64,000 nt of DNA from Clostridioides difficile. GTDB lineage: Bacteria; Bacillota; Clostridia; Peptostreptococcales; Peptostreptococcaceae. The first letter of the stretch is position 1. Every line of letters begins with the position of its first letter. Position numbers and translations under genes: made by a program. The notes beneath the pieces are model-generated. The model searched no databases and had not been told where the DNA came from. It worked only from the letters and a program-made list of their open reading frames with translations. Location of the stretch: NCBI GenBank assembly GCA_012955965.1, contig JABBZI010000002.1, forward strand, positions 62,001-126,000. Reading direction: 5' to 3'. Shown here piece after piece: positions 1 through 9,508 of this stretch.

Positions 1-319
1 TATATTTAAAGTACAATTGTGCATCACTTGACTCAAACCTATCAATAACTTTTTTCACTAAATTGTCGTCTATAGTTCTTTTAAAAATCACATTATAATC
101 TTTATCATGTATAAATGAACCATTTTCACATATATAGTATCCATTCATATCTAAATTGTCTTTGATAATATTACGAGCTTGTTTAAATATTCTACCTGTA
201 GCAACATTAAACTGCACTCCCTTTTTTTCTACTTCTTCAATTGCTGATATGTCTTCTTTGGTTATAGTTCCATTTTCATATAGAGTTCCATCTAAATCAC
301 AAAATATATGTTTTATCAT
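1..319 (-). CDS. HAD-superfamily (Cof-like) phosphatase, partial
   Basis: The gene starts at an ATG read on the minus strand (317-319) and runs off the left edge of the window, so only about 106 N-terminal residues are visible. The protein opens with MIKHIFCDLDGTLYENG, which carries the HAD motif I DxDGT with the nucleophile and acid/base aspartates. The stretch VATGRIFKQAR a little further on is the motif II region (the T/SGR signature of Cof-type sugar or nucleotide phosphatases). The substrate cannot be told from the sequence. The gene lies downstream of cinA on the same strand, separated by about 70 AT-rich bases. Confidence 0.85.
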   Translation of the reverse strand, partial: MIKHIFCDLDGTLYENGTITKEDISAIEEVEKKGVQFNVATGRIFKQARNIIKDNLDMNGYYICENGSFIHDKDYNVIFKRTIDDNLVKKVIDRFESSDAQLYFKY

Positions 320-388
320 AAATTAAAAGCCTCCAAAAATGATTTTATATTATACTAATACTTTAAATATATCCAATATCATAATAAT

Positions 389-1645
389 TTAAAGCTTTTC
401 TAATTGTATTCTCAATTCATTAAGTAAATCTCTAGTAGCTCTTAATCTTATCTTTCTTCTATCTCCATTAAATATATTTTTTTTCACTACTGTTTTACCA
501 TTTATATATATTGCAGTATAAACTAACCCCACAGGCTTTTCCTCAGTTCCTCCACCAGGTCCTGCTACTCCAGTTGTAGATATACCTATATTAGCCTCCA
601 GCCCTTTAGCAACGCCCTCAGCCATTTCTATTGCTGTTTGCTCACTTACTGCTCCAAACTCTTCTAAAGTTTCTTTTTTTACGCCTAATCTTTTCATTTT
701 AGCCTCATTAGAATATGTTACACAACCTTCAAGAAACACAGAAGATATTCCTGAATAGTTTATAAGAGATGAAGAAACTAAACCTCCAGTACAAGATTCA
801 GCCACTGCTATTGTTAAGTTTTTTTCTACAAGAAGTTTAGCAACAGCATCTTCTAATGCAGTCTCTCCTTCAGATACTGAAATATCACCTTCAGTATATA
901 CATATTTACCAACTCTATTTTTTATTTCTTCTTCAACTGGTTTTATTAATTCAAAAGCGTCTTTTTCATTTTTAGCTTTTGCAGTTATTCTTATTGTAAC
1001 TTCTAACTCCTTTGCATACAAAGCAACTGTTGGATTGGTTTGTTCATTGATTATATCGAGAATTTCTAATTCAAGATTTGACTCCCCTATTCCATATAGT
1101 CTTAGAGTTTTAGATACTAACATTTCATTTGTAAATTGTTGTAAGTAAGGTTTAACACTCTCATTAAACATAGCTTTCATTTCTCTTGGTGGCCCAGGTA
1201 ACACTATTATGCTTTTATCATTCTTCTTTAGAATTGCTCCTGGAGCTGTCCCATTATTATTTTTTAGTACTATAGCTTCTTTTGGAAAATATACCTGTTT
1301 CATATTGTTTTCAGCCATTTTTCTTCCTGTTTTAATGAAGAAAGATTCCAAAACTTCTAATGATGGTTTATGTAATTCTAGTTCCTGACCAAAATATTCT
1401 GCTGCGGTTTCTTTTGTCATATCATCACCAGTTGGTCCAAGACCACCAGTAGTAATTACTAAATCGCTTCTCTTTAAACTTTCATCAAAACATTCTAAAA
1501 GTCTTTGCTTATTGTCTCCAACTGTACTCTGATGGTATACTTCTATACCCAATGATGCAAGTTCTTTAGCCAAAAACTGAGAATTTGTATTTACTATATC
1601 TCCTAATAATATTTCTGTTCCTACACTTATTATTTCAGCTTTCAA
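389..1645 (-). CDS. cinA: CinA family protein (MoaB-like domain plus PncC-type nicotinamide-nucleotide amidase)
   Basis: This 418-residue protein has the full two-domain CinA layout. Residues 1-170 are a MoCF/MoaB-like domain (EIISVGTEILLGD, ITTGGLGPTGDDMT, LPGPPREMKAM). Residues about 255-415 are a PncC-like domain with the AESCTGGL motif and TTGVAGPGGG. Known CinA proteins cleave nicotinamide mononucleotide or ADP-ribose-type pyridine nucleotide by-products, so a role in NAD salvage and repair is the best family inference. The start is supported by an AAGGAG-type site just upstream. The gene is divergent from ddl, and a perfect 16-bp palindrome lies about 30 bases upstream of its start. Confidence 0.93.
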   Translation of the reverse strand: MKAEIISVGTEILLGDIVNTNSQFLAKELASLGIEVYHQSTVGDNKQRLLECFDESLKRSDLVITTGGLGPTGDDMTKETAAEYFGQELELHKPSLEVLESFFIKTGRKMAENNMKQVYFPKEAIVLKNNNGTAPGAILKKNDKSIIVLPGPPREMKAMFNESVKPYLQQFTNEMLVSKTLRLYGIGESNLELEILDIINEQTNPTVALYAKELEVTIRITAKAKNEKDAFELIKPVEEEIKNRVGKYVYTEGDISVSEGETALEDAVAKLLVEKNLTIAVAESCTGGLVSSSLINYSGISSVFLEGCVTYSNEAKMKRLGVKKETLEEFGAVSEQTAIEMAEGVAKGLEANIGISTTGVAGPGGGTEEKPVGLVYTAIYINGKTVVKKNIFNGDRRKIRLRATRDLLNELRIQLEKL

Positions 1646-1673
1646 AATTTATCACTCCTTGATTTTATAGCCA

Positions 1674-1689
1674 TTAAGACTAGTCTTAA
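1674..1689. promoter_or_regulatory. Perfect 16-bp palindrome upstream of cinA (operator candidate)
   Basis: TTAAGACTAGTCTTAA is identical to its reverse complement. It lies in the 237-bp divergent region between cinA and ddl, about 30 bases upstream of the cinA start, where a repressor would block transcription or early elongation. No protein is known from the sequence to bind it. A second, looser pair of arms, ACCAC (1768-1772) and GTGGT (1796-1800), sits nearer ddl. Confidence 0.4.
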
Positions 1690-1891
1690 GTTCATAACAA
1701 TAATTTTAGCAAAAATAATAACATAAATAAAGTTAAAAAATCATTTAAAGATATATTTAAATTAGAAACCACACATAATACAAACTTCATATATAGTGGT
1801 ACTTTCATCATCAACTCTTAATTCATATAATTAAGTAAGTAAATAAAAAATTTAATTTAAAATAATAAAAATCAAAATAGGAGTGTATAAT

Positions 1892-2791
1892 ATGAAAATA
1901 GCAGTTATAATGGGTGGAATATCATCAGAGAGAGAAGTTTCTTTAAACTCAGGAAGAGAAATATATAATAATCTTGATAAAAATAAATATGATGTTATAA
2001 AAGTAATAATAGATGATAAACAAGATATATTTACAAAGATACCAAAAGACGTAGATTTTGCAATCCTTGCTCTACATGGCAAGTTTGGTGAAGATGGATG
2101 TATTCAATCAATACTTGAAACTATGGATATACCATATTCTGGATGTGGACCTCTTTGCAGTGGAATGTGTATGGATAAAAATATAACTAAAAAAATGCTT
2201 AGAGACTCAAATCTTCCTACTGCTCCATGGGCTTTAGTAAAATCAGTTGATGAAATAGACTATGATGAAATAGATACAATAGGTTATCCAGTATTTATAA
2301 AACCAAATTCAGGAGGTTCAAGTGTAGCCACATTCTTTATTCATTCTAAAGATGAAGTTGAAGAAGCAGTTCGCAAAGGATTAGAAGTTGATGAATTTGT
2401 AATGATTGAAAAATATATACCAGGTGGAGAATATACTTCATTTATACTAAACGGAGAAGTATTCCCTACTATATCTATAAAATCTGATTCAGGCTTCTTT
2501 GATTATGAAGCTAAATACTCAGTTGAAAAAGGAGCAAAAGAAGAAGTTATTTATTTGGAAGAGGAACTTCAAAAAAGAGTAAATGAAATTTCTGAGACTT
2601 GTTGGAAAATTTTTAATTGCAAAGCATATGTAAGAGTTGATATGATTATAAGTGAAGGTATTCCATATGTTCTTGAACTAAATACTCTTCCTGGAATGAC
2701 TCAAACTAGTCTAATTCCTAGAAGTGCAGCTGCCAGAGGTATTAAGTACAGTGAACTATTAGATAAACTTATAGAATACTCTTTAAATTAG
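1892..2791 (+). CDS. ddl: D-alanine--D-alanine ligase
   Basis: This cytoplasmic ATP-grasp ligase joins two D-alanines to make the dipeptide that ends the peptidoglycan stem. The ATG at 1892 is preceded by AGGAG at 1879-1883, a better fit than the in-frame GTG at 1883, and gives 299 residues. Visible motifs are the N-terminal VIMGGISSEREVSLNSG, the central GYPVFIKPNSGGSSVA, YEAKYS in the region that sets second-substrate choice, and the C-terminal LELNTLPGMTQTSL with the metal-binding Glu and Asn. The Tyr in YEAKYS fits a D-Ala-D-Ala enzyme rather than a VanA-type D-Ala-D-Lac ligase. It is followed after 23 bases by a MocR regulator on the same strand. Confidence 0.95.
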   Translation: MKIAVIMGGISSEREVSLNSGREIYNNLDKNKYDVIKVIIDDKQDIFTKIPKDVDFAILALHGKFGEDGCIQSILETMDIPYSGCGPLCSGMCMDKNITKKMLRDSNLPTAPWALVKSVDEIDYDEIDTIGYPVFIKPNSGGSSVATFFIHSKDEVEEAVRKGLEVDEFVMIEKYIPGGEYTSFILNGEVFPTISIKSDSGFFDYEAKYSVEKGAKEEVIYLEEELQKRVNEISETCWKIFNCKAYVRVDMIISEGIPYVLELNTLPGMTQTSLIPRSAAARGIKYSELLDKLIEYSLN

Positions 2792-2814
2792 ATAAAATAA
2801 TTTGAGGTGGTAAT

Positions 2815-4263
2815 TTGATATTTTCAAATCTAAAATTAAATGATAACGAACCAATTTATATACAAATTAAAAATTATATAAGTGATATGATATCAAAAGG
2901 ATTAATTCCAGACAATAGTAAGCTCCCTTCTACAAGGGAGCTTAGTCAGCTTTTGCAAGTTAGTAGAAATTCTATAGTCTTAACCTATGAAGAATTAAAA
3001 TCAGAAGGATTAATCTACTCTATTTCAGGGAAAGGTACATTTGTTAAATCAAAAAATAAATCTTCAAATACTACCTGGTCTTTAAATTGGGACTGTTTAG
3101 AGAGTGCATACTCCCAAAAAGCTAATGAATTGGATATTATAAAAAGTGAGATTCCTTGGAGTTCTGACTTAATCTCATTTAAAAGTATCTCTCCAGATGG
3201 AGATTTATTCGATATGGAAGAATTCAAAAAATCTTTTCTAAATAGGATATCGTTAGAAGGTCATAAATTGCTCAATTATGGATATGCACAGGGTTACAAA
3301 CCTCTTATTGATTATTTACTAAAATATATGACAAATAAGGGTGTTGATATTAACAATAAAGATATACTAATCACAAATGGATTTACAGAAGGATTTGATA
3401 TTATTATGTCCTCTTTTACTCAAGAAAAAGATTACATAATATGTGAAAACCCTACTCATAATACTGCTATAAAAATTATGAAATCTCATAATCTCAACAT
3501 TTTAGGTGTAGATATACATGAAGATGGCTTGGATTTTAATATGTTAGAGAATCGTCTAATTGAGTATAAAAATAAAATAAAGTTTGCATATATTACACCT
3601 TCGTATCACAATCCTACAGGGATTGTAATGACTCCTGAAAATAGATACAAATTCTATAATCTTATGAAAAAGCATAACATAGCAATTATAGAAGATGGTT
3701 TCAATGAAGAATTACTCTACAATAGTTCTCATATATTTCCTATCTGTTCTCTTGATAATATGAATAATGGTGTTGTATATATTGGTAGTTTTTCAAAAAT
3801 TTTATTTCCTGGAATGAGAATTGGATGGATATTTGCAGATAAAAAAGTAATCGATAAATTAGAAAGTGTGAAAAGGTGTAGAAATATACATGCTTCCTTT
3901 TTGGACCAAGGGATTCTATTTGATTATTTGAGTAATGGTGGTTTTGAAAAATATGTTAAGAAAATACGTAAATTCTATGGAGATAAATTTAACTTTGCAT
4001 ATGAATGTATAAAAAAATATATACACACAGAATACATCTTAGGTGATGGTGGTTTGCATATATTTATAAAGCTAAAAAACATAGACACTAGAAAACTTTT
4101 AGAAAAATGTTATGAAAAAAAGGTTATATTTATGCCTGGAGATGTATTCTTTACAGACAATTCTGGTTCTGATACTTTAAGGCTTGGATTTTCTAGATTA
4201 TCTTTCGAAGATATTGAAATTGGAATAAAAATAATTGGAGAAACTATAGATGAAATATCCTAG
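2815..4263 (+). CDS. ddlR: MocR-type GntR/aminotransferase-fold regulator, probable DdlR
   Basis: Residues about 12-78 form a GntR winged helix (PIYIQIKNYISDMISKG, LPSTRELSQLLQVSRNSIV, YSISGKGTFV). Residues about 120-480 are a fold-type I aminotransferase domain with the PLP-binding lysine in GSFSKILFPGMRIGW and the YHNPTG and EDGF motifs. The start is a TTG with GAGGTGG upstream. MocR proteins bind PLP or an aldimine and switch transcription. A MocR protein called DdlR controls ddl in C. difficile and other Firmicutes, and the position directly behind ddl supports that identity here. The exact symbol is inferred from family and neighbourhood. Confidence 0.85.
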   Translation: MIFSNLKLNDNEPIYIQIKNYISDMISKGLIPDNSKLPSTRELSQLLQVSRNSIVLTYEELKSEGLIYSISGKGTFVKSKNKSSNTTWSLNWDCLESAYSQKANELDIIKSEIPWSSDLISFKSISPDGDLFDMEEFKKSFLNRISLEGHKLLNYGYAQGYKPLIDYLLKYMTNKGVDINNKDILITNGFTEGFDIIMSSFTQEKDYIICENPTHNTAIKIMKSHNLNILGVDIHEDGLDFNMLENRLIEYKNKIKFAYITPSYHNPTGIVMTPENRYKFYNLMKKHNIAIIEDGFNEELLYNSSHIFPICSLDNMNNGVVYIGSFSKILFPGMRIGWIFADKKVIDKLESVKRCRNIHASFLDQGILFDYLSNGGFEKYVKKIRKFYGDKFNFAYECIKKYIHTEYILGDGGLHIFIKLKNIDTRKLLEKCYEKKVIFMPGDVFFTDNSGSDTLRLGFSRLSFEDIEIGIKIIGETIDEIS

Positions 4264-4296
4264 GTTAACTAAATATTGTTAGCCTAGTTTATTTTT
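4259..4296 (+). terminator. Rho-independent terminator after ddl-ddlR
   Basis: Arms CTAGGTTAAC (4260-4269) and GTTAGCCTAG (4278-4287) pair with one U-G wobble and are followed by a T-rich run. It closes the ddl-ddlR transcript before the M15 peptidase gene. Confidence 0.7.
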
Positions 4297-4345
4297 ATGA
4301 TGTATAATATATATAGTTTATATGAATCTAACACTGGGGGATAAT

Positions 4346-5128
4346 ATGAGTAAAAAGTCAAAACGAAAAAAGATTAATAAATTAAAATTAACAATTGTAA
4401 TAACTGTATTATTTCTTGCCTTATTATCTATATATGAGATACTCTTCTCTAGTCCCAACAAAAAAGATAATCTAAATAGTCAAGAAACTATGCAAAATAA
4501 AAACAATACAACAGATGATTCTAAAAATAATCAAAACTCTAGTAAAAAGCAGGAAGATAACAATATTAAACCCACTTTTTCATATTCTTCAATACCAGAT
4601 AATATAAAAAATAAAATGATTGGTAAATCTATGCCTTCTGATGAACCTATAAGCTTTGATAGCCTTTCTTATTTAAAACTTACATACTATGGATTTGATG
4701 AGAAAACTCATCAAGGAGAAATGATAGTAAATAGTGAACTAGCTCCAGAAGTTGTGGATATTTTTAAGGAATTATATGAAAAAAAATATCCAATTGAAAA
4801 AATCAAGCTAATAGATGATTACGATGCTGTAGATGAAAAATCTATGTCTGATAATAATACCTCATCATTTTGTTATAGAACTGTAGCTGGTACAAAGGTC
4901 GTCTCAAACCATGGTAAAGGGCGTGCTATAGACATAAATCCATTACAGAACCCTCAAGTTTCTGGTGATAATATTACTCCTAAAGTAAGCACAGTCTATG
5001 CTGATAGGTCTACTTCGAAATTTGGAATGATAAAAAAAGGTGATGATTGTTATAATGCTTTTGTAAGCAGAGGTTGGAGTTGGGGTGGATATTGGAAAAA
5101 TCCAGACTATCAACATTTTGAAAAATAA
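4346..5128 (+). CDS. Membrane-anchored M15-family peptidase (VanY/LdcB-like)
   Basis: This 260-residue protein starts at the ATG at 4346 with GGGGG five bases upstream. A basic N-terminus (MSKKSKRKKINK) and one hydrophobic segment at about residues 15-35 make a signal anchor. A low-complexity Asn/Ser/Lys linker follows, then the peptidase domain. The metal-site motif SNHGKGRAIDINPLQNP matches the S-x-H-x-x-G-x-A-x-D pattern of M15 D,D- or L,D-peptidases, and the C-terminal YQHFEK supplies the last zinc histidine. It should act outside the membrane on peptidoglycan stem peptides; the exact bond is not predictable. It sits between the ddl operon and an ABC-F gene. Confidence 0.85.
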   Translation: MSKKSKRKKINKLKLTIVITVLFLALLSIYEILFSSPNKKDNLNSQETMQNKNNTTDDSKNNQNSSKKQEDNNIKPTFSYSSIPDNIKNKMIGKSMPSDEPISFDSLSYLKLTYYGFDEKTHQGEMIVNSELAPEVVDIFKELYEKKYPIEKIKLIDDYDAVDEKSMSDNNTSSFCYRTVAGTKVVSNHGKGRAIDINPLQNPQVSGDNITPKVSTVYADRSTSKFGMIKKGDDCYNAFVSRGWSWGGYWKNPDYQHFEK

Positions 5129-5153
5129 TAGATTAGAAATAAAGGTGAATTAT

Positions 5154-7073
5154 ATGAATTTAATGACATTGGAAAACATAAGTAAAAGTTATTCTGAAAA
5201 AAAGTTACTTGAAAATATATCTCTTGGAATAAATGATGGTGAAAAAATAGGACTTATTGGTGTAAATGGAACTGGTAAATCTACTTTACTTAAGATTATT
5301 GCAGGAGTTGAAGAAAGTGAAACTGGTAATATAACAAAAACTAATGGTATTAGAATAGAATATCTACCTCAAAACCCAACTTATAATGAAAATTCAACTG
5401 TACTTGAACAAGTATTTAATGGGACTTCTGAAGAATTAAAACTACTTGGTGAATATCAAGAAATTTTAGAAAGACTTAATTCAAACTTTACAGATGAATT
5501 AAATAAAAAATTATTATCAATACATGAAAAAATAGATGCTTTAAATCTTTGGGACTTAGAGAGTGAAGCTAAATCAGTACTTACAAAGCTTGGTATAAAT
5601 GACTTTAATCAAAAAATAGCAGAACTTTCTGGAGGTCAAAGAAAGAGAGTTTCTTTAGCATCAGCCCTTATTACACCATGTGAGTTTTTGATACTAGATG
5701 AGCCTACTAACCATCTAGATAATGATACTATAGATTGGCTTGAAGAATATATTAATTCAAGAAAAGGTTCACTACTTATGATAACTCATGATAGATACTT
5801 TTTGGACCGTGTTACAAATAGAATAATTGAACTAGATAAGGGCAGATTATTTAGTTATGATGGTAATTATTCGATATTTCTAGAAAAGAAAATGGAAAGA
5901 CTTGCACTAGAAGAAAGTATTGAAGATAAAAGACAAAATTTAATTAGAACAGAGCTTGCTTGGGTTAGACGAGGAGCTCAAGCTCGTAGTACCAAACAAA
6001 AAGCTCGTTTACAAAGATTTGATGAACTTACAAATAGAGAAGCTTTCAAATCTGATGAAAATCTTGATATATCAGTTGCATCAAGTAGACTTGGAAATAA
6101 AATAATAGAAATACACAATATATCCAAAGCTTTTGAAGGAAATACTGTTATAGACAACTTAGAATATACTTTAGCTCGTACTGATAGAATTGGTATAATA
6201 GGTAAAAATGGTATGGGTAAATCAACTCTTATAAACATACTTGATGGAGAAATAGAACCTGATAGTGGATATATTTCAATTGGAGAAACGGTTAAAATTG
6301 GTTGTTTTTCTCAAGATGACTCTCATATGAACATTGATATGAGAGCTATAGACTATGTAAAAGAAGCTAGCGATTATATAGAAACTTCAGATGGCACTAG
6401 AATTACAGCTTCTCAGATGTGTGAAAGATTCCTTTTTAATGGTACTATGCAGTATACCTTGATAGGTAAATTATCTGGTGGTGAAAGAAGAAGATTACAC
6501 CTTCTTAGAATCCTTATGACAGCTCCTAATGTGCTTCTGTTAGATGAGCCTACAAATGACTTAGATATCGAGACACTTAAAATTTTAGAAGAATATCTTG
6601 ATGAATTTAAAGGTGTAGTAATTACAGTATCACATGATAGATATTTCTTAGATAGAATTTGTAATAAAATATTTGCATATGAAGGAAATGGAAAAATCCA
6701 TGTATATACAGGTAATTATAGTGATTATCTTATTTATAGAGAAGTTCAAGGAATTGAGTTTGAAGAGTCTAAAAAAGAGTCAATAAAAAAAGAAGACTCT
6801 ACTACTTCAAAAAAAGAAAAACCTAAAAATGATAAAAAACTCAAATTCTCATATAATGAACAAAGGGAATTTGAAAATATTGAATCTGATATAGAAAAAC
6901 TTGAATCTAAAATTGCAACACTTGATGAAAGTACTTCAAAATTTTCAACTGACTTTACTAAACTTCAAGAAATTTTAGATGAAAAATCGAAACTAGAAAA
7001 GGAACTTGAACATAAATATGAGAGATGGGAATATCTGAATAATCTAGCCGATGAAATAGCTAATAATAAATAA
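5154..7073 (+). CDS. ABC-F family ATPase (Uup/EttA-like)
   Basis: This 639-residue protein has two ABC cassettes and no membrane segments, as in ABC-F ribosome-acting ATPases. Walker A is GVNGTGKST in the first cassette and GKNGMGKST in the second. The signatures LSGGQRKR and LSGGERRRL are each followed by a Walker B LDEPTN. Between them lies the charged linker (about residues 240-310), the part that reaches the peptidyl-transferase centre. A Lys/Glu-rich coiled coil occupies about residues 545-635, typical of the Uup branch. The start at 5154 is chosen for the AAAGGTGA site; an upstream in-frame ATG lies inside the M15 gene. Antibiotic resistance cannot be claimed from sequence alone. Confidence 0.9.
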   Translation: MNLMTLENISKSYSEKKLLENISLGINDGEKIGLIGVNGTGKSTLLKIIAGVEESETGNITKTNGIRIEYLPQNPTYNENSTVLEQVFNGTSEELKLLGEYQEILERLNSNFTDELNKKLLSIHEKIDALNLWDLESEAKSVLTKLGINDFNQKIAELSGGQRKRVSLASALITPCEFLILDEPTNHLDNDTIDWLEEYINSRKGSLLMITHDRYFLDRVTNRIIELDKGRLFSYDGNYSIFLEKKMERLALEESIEDKRQNLIRTELAWVRRGAQARSTKQKARLQRFDELTNREAFKSDENLDISVASSRLGNKIIEIHNISKAFEGNTVIDNLEYTLARTDRIGIIGKNGMGKSTLINILDGEIEPDSGYISIGETVKIGCFSQDDSHMNIDMRAIDYVKEASDYIETSDGTRITASQMCERFLFNGTMQYTLIGKLSGGERRRLHLLRILMTAPNVLLLDEPTNDLDIETLKILEEYLDEFKGVVITVSHDRYFLDRICNKIFAYEGNGKIHVYTGNYSDYLIYREVQGIEFEESKKESIKKEDSTTSKKEKPKNDKKLKFSYNEQREFENIESDIEKLESKIATLDESTSKFSTDFTKLQEILDEKSKLEKELEHKYERWEYLNNLADEIANNK

Positions 7074-7151
7074 TTATATGTTAATATTAAGTTTAATAAT
7101 TTCTAATTTAAATTTATAGGTTTTAAATGTATTTTCATCATTTCAACAATG

Positions 7152-7189
7152 AAAAAGAGGCTTATCTCTATTTTGAGATAGCCTCTTTT
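7152..7189. terminator. Bidirectional terminator between ABC-F and PqqD-like genes
   Basis: AAAGAGGCTTATCTC pairs with GAGATAGCCTCTTT with a single bulged base and a short TATTTT loop. A-run and T-run flanks let it work for both converging genes. Confidence 0.85.
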
Positions 7190-7245
7190 ATAATTATCTT
7201 CTAACTTTTACATCCCGATATATCCTATAATAATTTTCCTTATAT

Positions 7246-7593
7246 TTATATATCCAGCCTTTCAACATAATGACAATTAACTTCAATATGATTTAAAAAA
7301 ACTAACAACCTTTCATAAAGTGGATAAGATTCTTCTCCGTATTTAGCTTCTAGGTTCTCACCTATTGCTCTAACAGTTCTTTGACCATCAATTTGTAAAA
7401 ATACGAAACTAGAATATTCATCTAGTTCTATTTTTTTATATCTAGGTATTCTAGCTTTTAACTTTCTAAAAAACCTTTGGATTTTATGGTCTTGTTTTTC
7501 AAGTATTGTTACAATACTATTTTCATCTACTTCATATTCAAGTCCACTAGTAATTTTAAATACAATATCTAAAACATCATTACTCTTGCTCAT
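7246..7593 (-). CDS. PqqD-like (RRE-fold) protein paired with OPT transporter
   Basis: This 115-residue soluble protein matches the PqqD family, small winged-helix domains best known as RiPP recognition elements. The best part is the second half: FVFLQIDGQRTVRAIGENLEAKYGEESYPLYERLLVFLNHIE, the usual pattern of a strand, a helix with an IG.L...YG core and a final helix. No radical-SAM enzyme, precursor peptide or PQQ gene is nearby. Its start overlaps the 3' end of the OPT transporter gene by 14 bases, so the two are translationally coupled. It is therefore more likely a transporter partner than a peptide-maturation factor. That role is inference. Confidence 0.7.
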   Translation of the reverse strand: MSKSNDVLDIVFKITSGLEYEVDENSIVTILEKQDHKIQRFFRKLKARIPRYKKIELDEYSSFVFLQIDGQRTVRAIGENLEAKYGEESYPLYERLLVFLNHIEVNCHYVERLDI

Positions 7594-9508
7594 TATTTTT
7601 TACTTTAGATAAAATAATAGGTAATGCTGTAAGTACAACTAAAACTACCAATAAAGCAATTGCCATTGAATTTGTTGCAGCAAATCCACTTGGTACTTTT
7701 GGAGTTATAACTCCAGTTACTTGTAATATTATACCTATTAAACCAATGATAGAACCACCAGCAACAAGACCAGAAGATAAACTTATACCATTAGAAACTT
7801 TAACTTCTTTTTCTCTGTCAGTTTTAGATACTAATTCAACAAATAAACGGATTAATGCTCCAACTAATATTATAGAAGTAGTTGCTATTGGTAAATAGAA
7901 TCCTATAGCTATAGTCATTATTGGTAAGTTTAATGCATATAAAACAATTGCCATAAATACTCCAACAATAATCATAACCCAAGGTAAACTACCTGACATA
8001 ATACCAGAAGTTAATGTTGACATTAAGTTAGCTTGTGGTAATGCAAATTGAACATTATCACCAGTTGCTTTAAGTTGGTCAGAAAGTAATAAAATTACTC
8101 CAACAACAACTATAACACCAACTATACTTGCAATTGTAAAGTAACGTTGCATTTCGTTTTTGCTACCACCAATAATATAAGTTACTTTTTGAGATTGAGT
8201 ATAACCTCCAGCTATAGCAATAGCAACAACTATAAATGAACCAAATAAAAGTAATGATTTATTAGCTTCTAAATCAGTCCAGCCCATTATAACAAATACT
8301 AATGTTACAATAACTAGAGAAGCAATAGTCATACCAGAAACTGGAAGGTTTGATGTTCCTATTGTTCCTGTTAAACGTCCTGCTACTATGACAAATAATA
8401 AAGATAATAAAAGAGATATGATAGCTCCAATAATTGCCATAACAATATTACCAGAAATTAAGAACGCTGCTAGGAATCCAACAACTACTCCACCTAATAA
8501 AAGTATCATTTGTATAGATGAACCTTCTTCTCCTTCTCCAGTACTTGATTTAGCTTTAAGTGTTTCTTTTATAGAAGCGATTATAGTTGGTATAAGTTTT
8601 ATTGCACCAATAATACCACCACAAAGCATCATACCAGCACCTATATATTTTACATAACTACTAGATATAGCTCCAACATCCATTTGGTTAAGAGGCATTG
8701 CAGGATTATTCCATACCATAGCTCCATCTTTAGCCATATCTGTAAAATATCCTATTAAAGGTGCGATACCAAAGTTTGATAATATACTTCCTGCAAACAT
8801 TGTTAAAGAAACTTCAAGTCCTACTATAAATCCAATTCCTAAAAGTAGAGGATTTACTTCAATATCAAATTTCCATTTGTAGAACTTACTTCCTACAAGA
8901 CTCATTACATTGTTTGCTACATTTAAGAATGAACCAGTTAATACAGTAATAAATCCACTTATTACAAATCCAATTCCCATGTACTTAATTGAATCTCCAC
9001 CAGCTTCTGAAGCAACAAGTGTCTCAGATATAGCCATTGATTCTGGATACATAAGTTTACCATGCTCTTCAACTATTAAATAGTTGTGAACTATAGCAGC
9101 AACTCCTATACCAAATAAAACTCCACCAACTCCAACAGCTAAGCCTTCTAAAAATGTAATTTGGCTTCCAATTAATATAACTGCTGGTAATACGAAAATG
9201 AATCCACTTGCAACAGATTCTCCACCACTTGACATACCTTGGATTAAGTTCTTACCAAGAATACCCTTTTGACGAGCAAATGCTCCAACAAAAGCAGAAC
9301 CTATTATAGCTCCTGGAATACCTGCTGCAACAGTAAGACCAGCTTTCATTCCAGAATAAGTTGTAGATGCGGCAAAAATGGCAGCTAAAATAATACCGAT
9401 AATCAGTACAGCTACATTTCCACCGGTTCTGGACTTATCTGTGATGTATGGAACGTAATCTTTTCCACTAACCTCACCATAAGCACCCTTAGGTAATTTT
9501 TTGTTCAT
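7580..9508 (-). CDS. OPT family oligopeptide transporter
   Basis: This 642-residue polytopic membrane protein has about 14-16 hydrophobic segments and the bacterial OPT/YSL hallmarks: an early GGNVAVLIIGIILAAIF helix, YSGMKAGLTVAAGIPGAIIG, and LMYPESMAISETL. The family takes up oligopeptides, or metal chelates in some branches, by proton coupling. The ATG at 9508 is chosen because AAGGGGTG lies about 8 bases upstream; an in-frame ATG 48 bases earlier has no site. The downstream PqqD-like gene overlaps it by 14 bases. A weak CodY-like box lies about 310 bases upstream. Confidence 0.9.
   Translation of the reverse strand: MNKKLPKGAYGEVSGKDYVPYITDKSRTGGNVAVLIIGIILAAIFAASTTYSGMKAGLTVAAGIPGAIIGSAFVGAFARQKGILGKNLIQGMSSGGESVASGFIFVLPAVILIGSQITFLEGLAVGVGGVLFGIGVAAIVHNYLIVEEHGKLMYPESMAISETLVASEAGGDSIKYMGIGFVISGFITVLTGSFLNVANNVMSLVGSKFYKWKFDIEVNPLLLGIGFIVGLEVSLTMFAGSILSNFGIAPLIGYFTDMAKDGAMVWNNPAMPLNQMDVGAISSSYVKYIGAGMMLCGGIIGAIKLIPTIIASIKETLKAKSSTGEGEEGSSIQMILLLGGVVVGFLAAFLISGNIVMAIIGAIISLLLSLLFVIVAGRLTGTIGTSNLPVSGMTIASLVIVTLVFVIMGWTDLEANKSLLLFGSFIVVAIAIAGGYTQSQKVTYIIGGSKNEMQRYFTIASIVGVIVVVGVILLLSDQLKATGDNVQFALPQANLMSTLTSGIMSGSLPWVMIIVGVFMAIVLYALNLPIMTIAIGFYLPIATTSIILVGALIRLFVELVSKTDREKEVKVSNGISLSSGLVAGGSIIGLIGIILQVTGVITPKVPSGFAATNSMAIALLVVLVVLTALPIILSKVKNNEQE

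Noticed and set aside
5154-7073. Calling the ABC-F gene an antibiotic-resistance determinant
   Set aside because: Two ABC cassettes and a C-terminal coiled coil also fit housekeeping Uup/EttA-type factors, and the linker sequence alone does not settle it.
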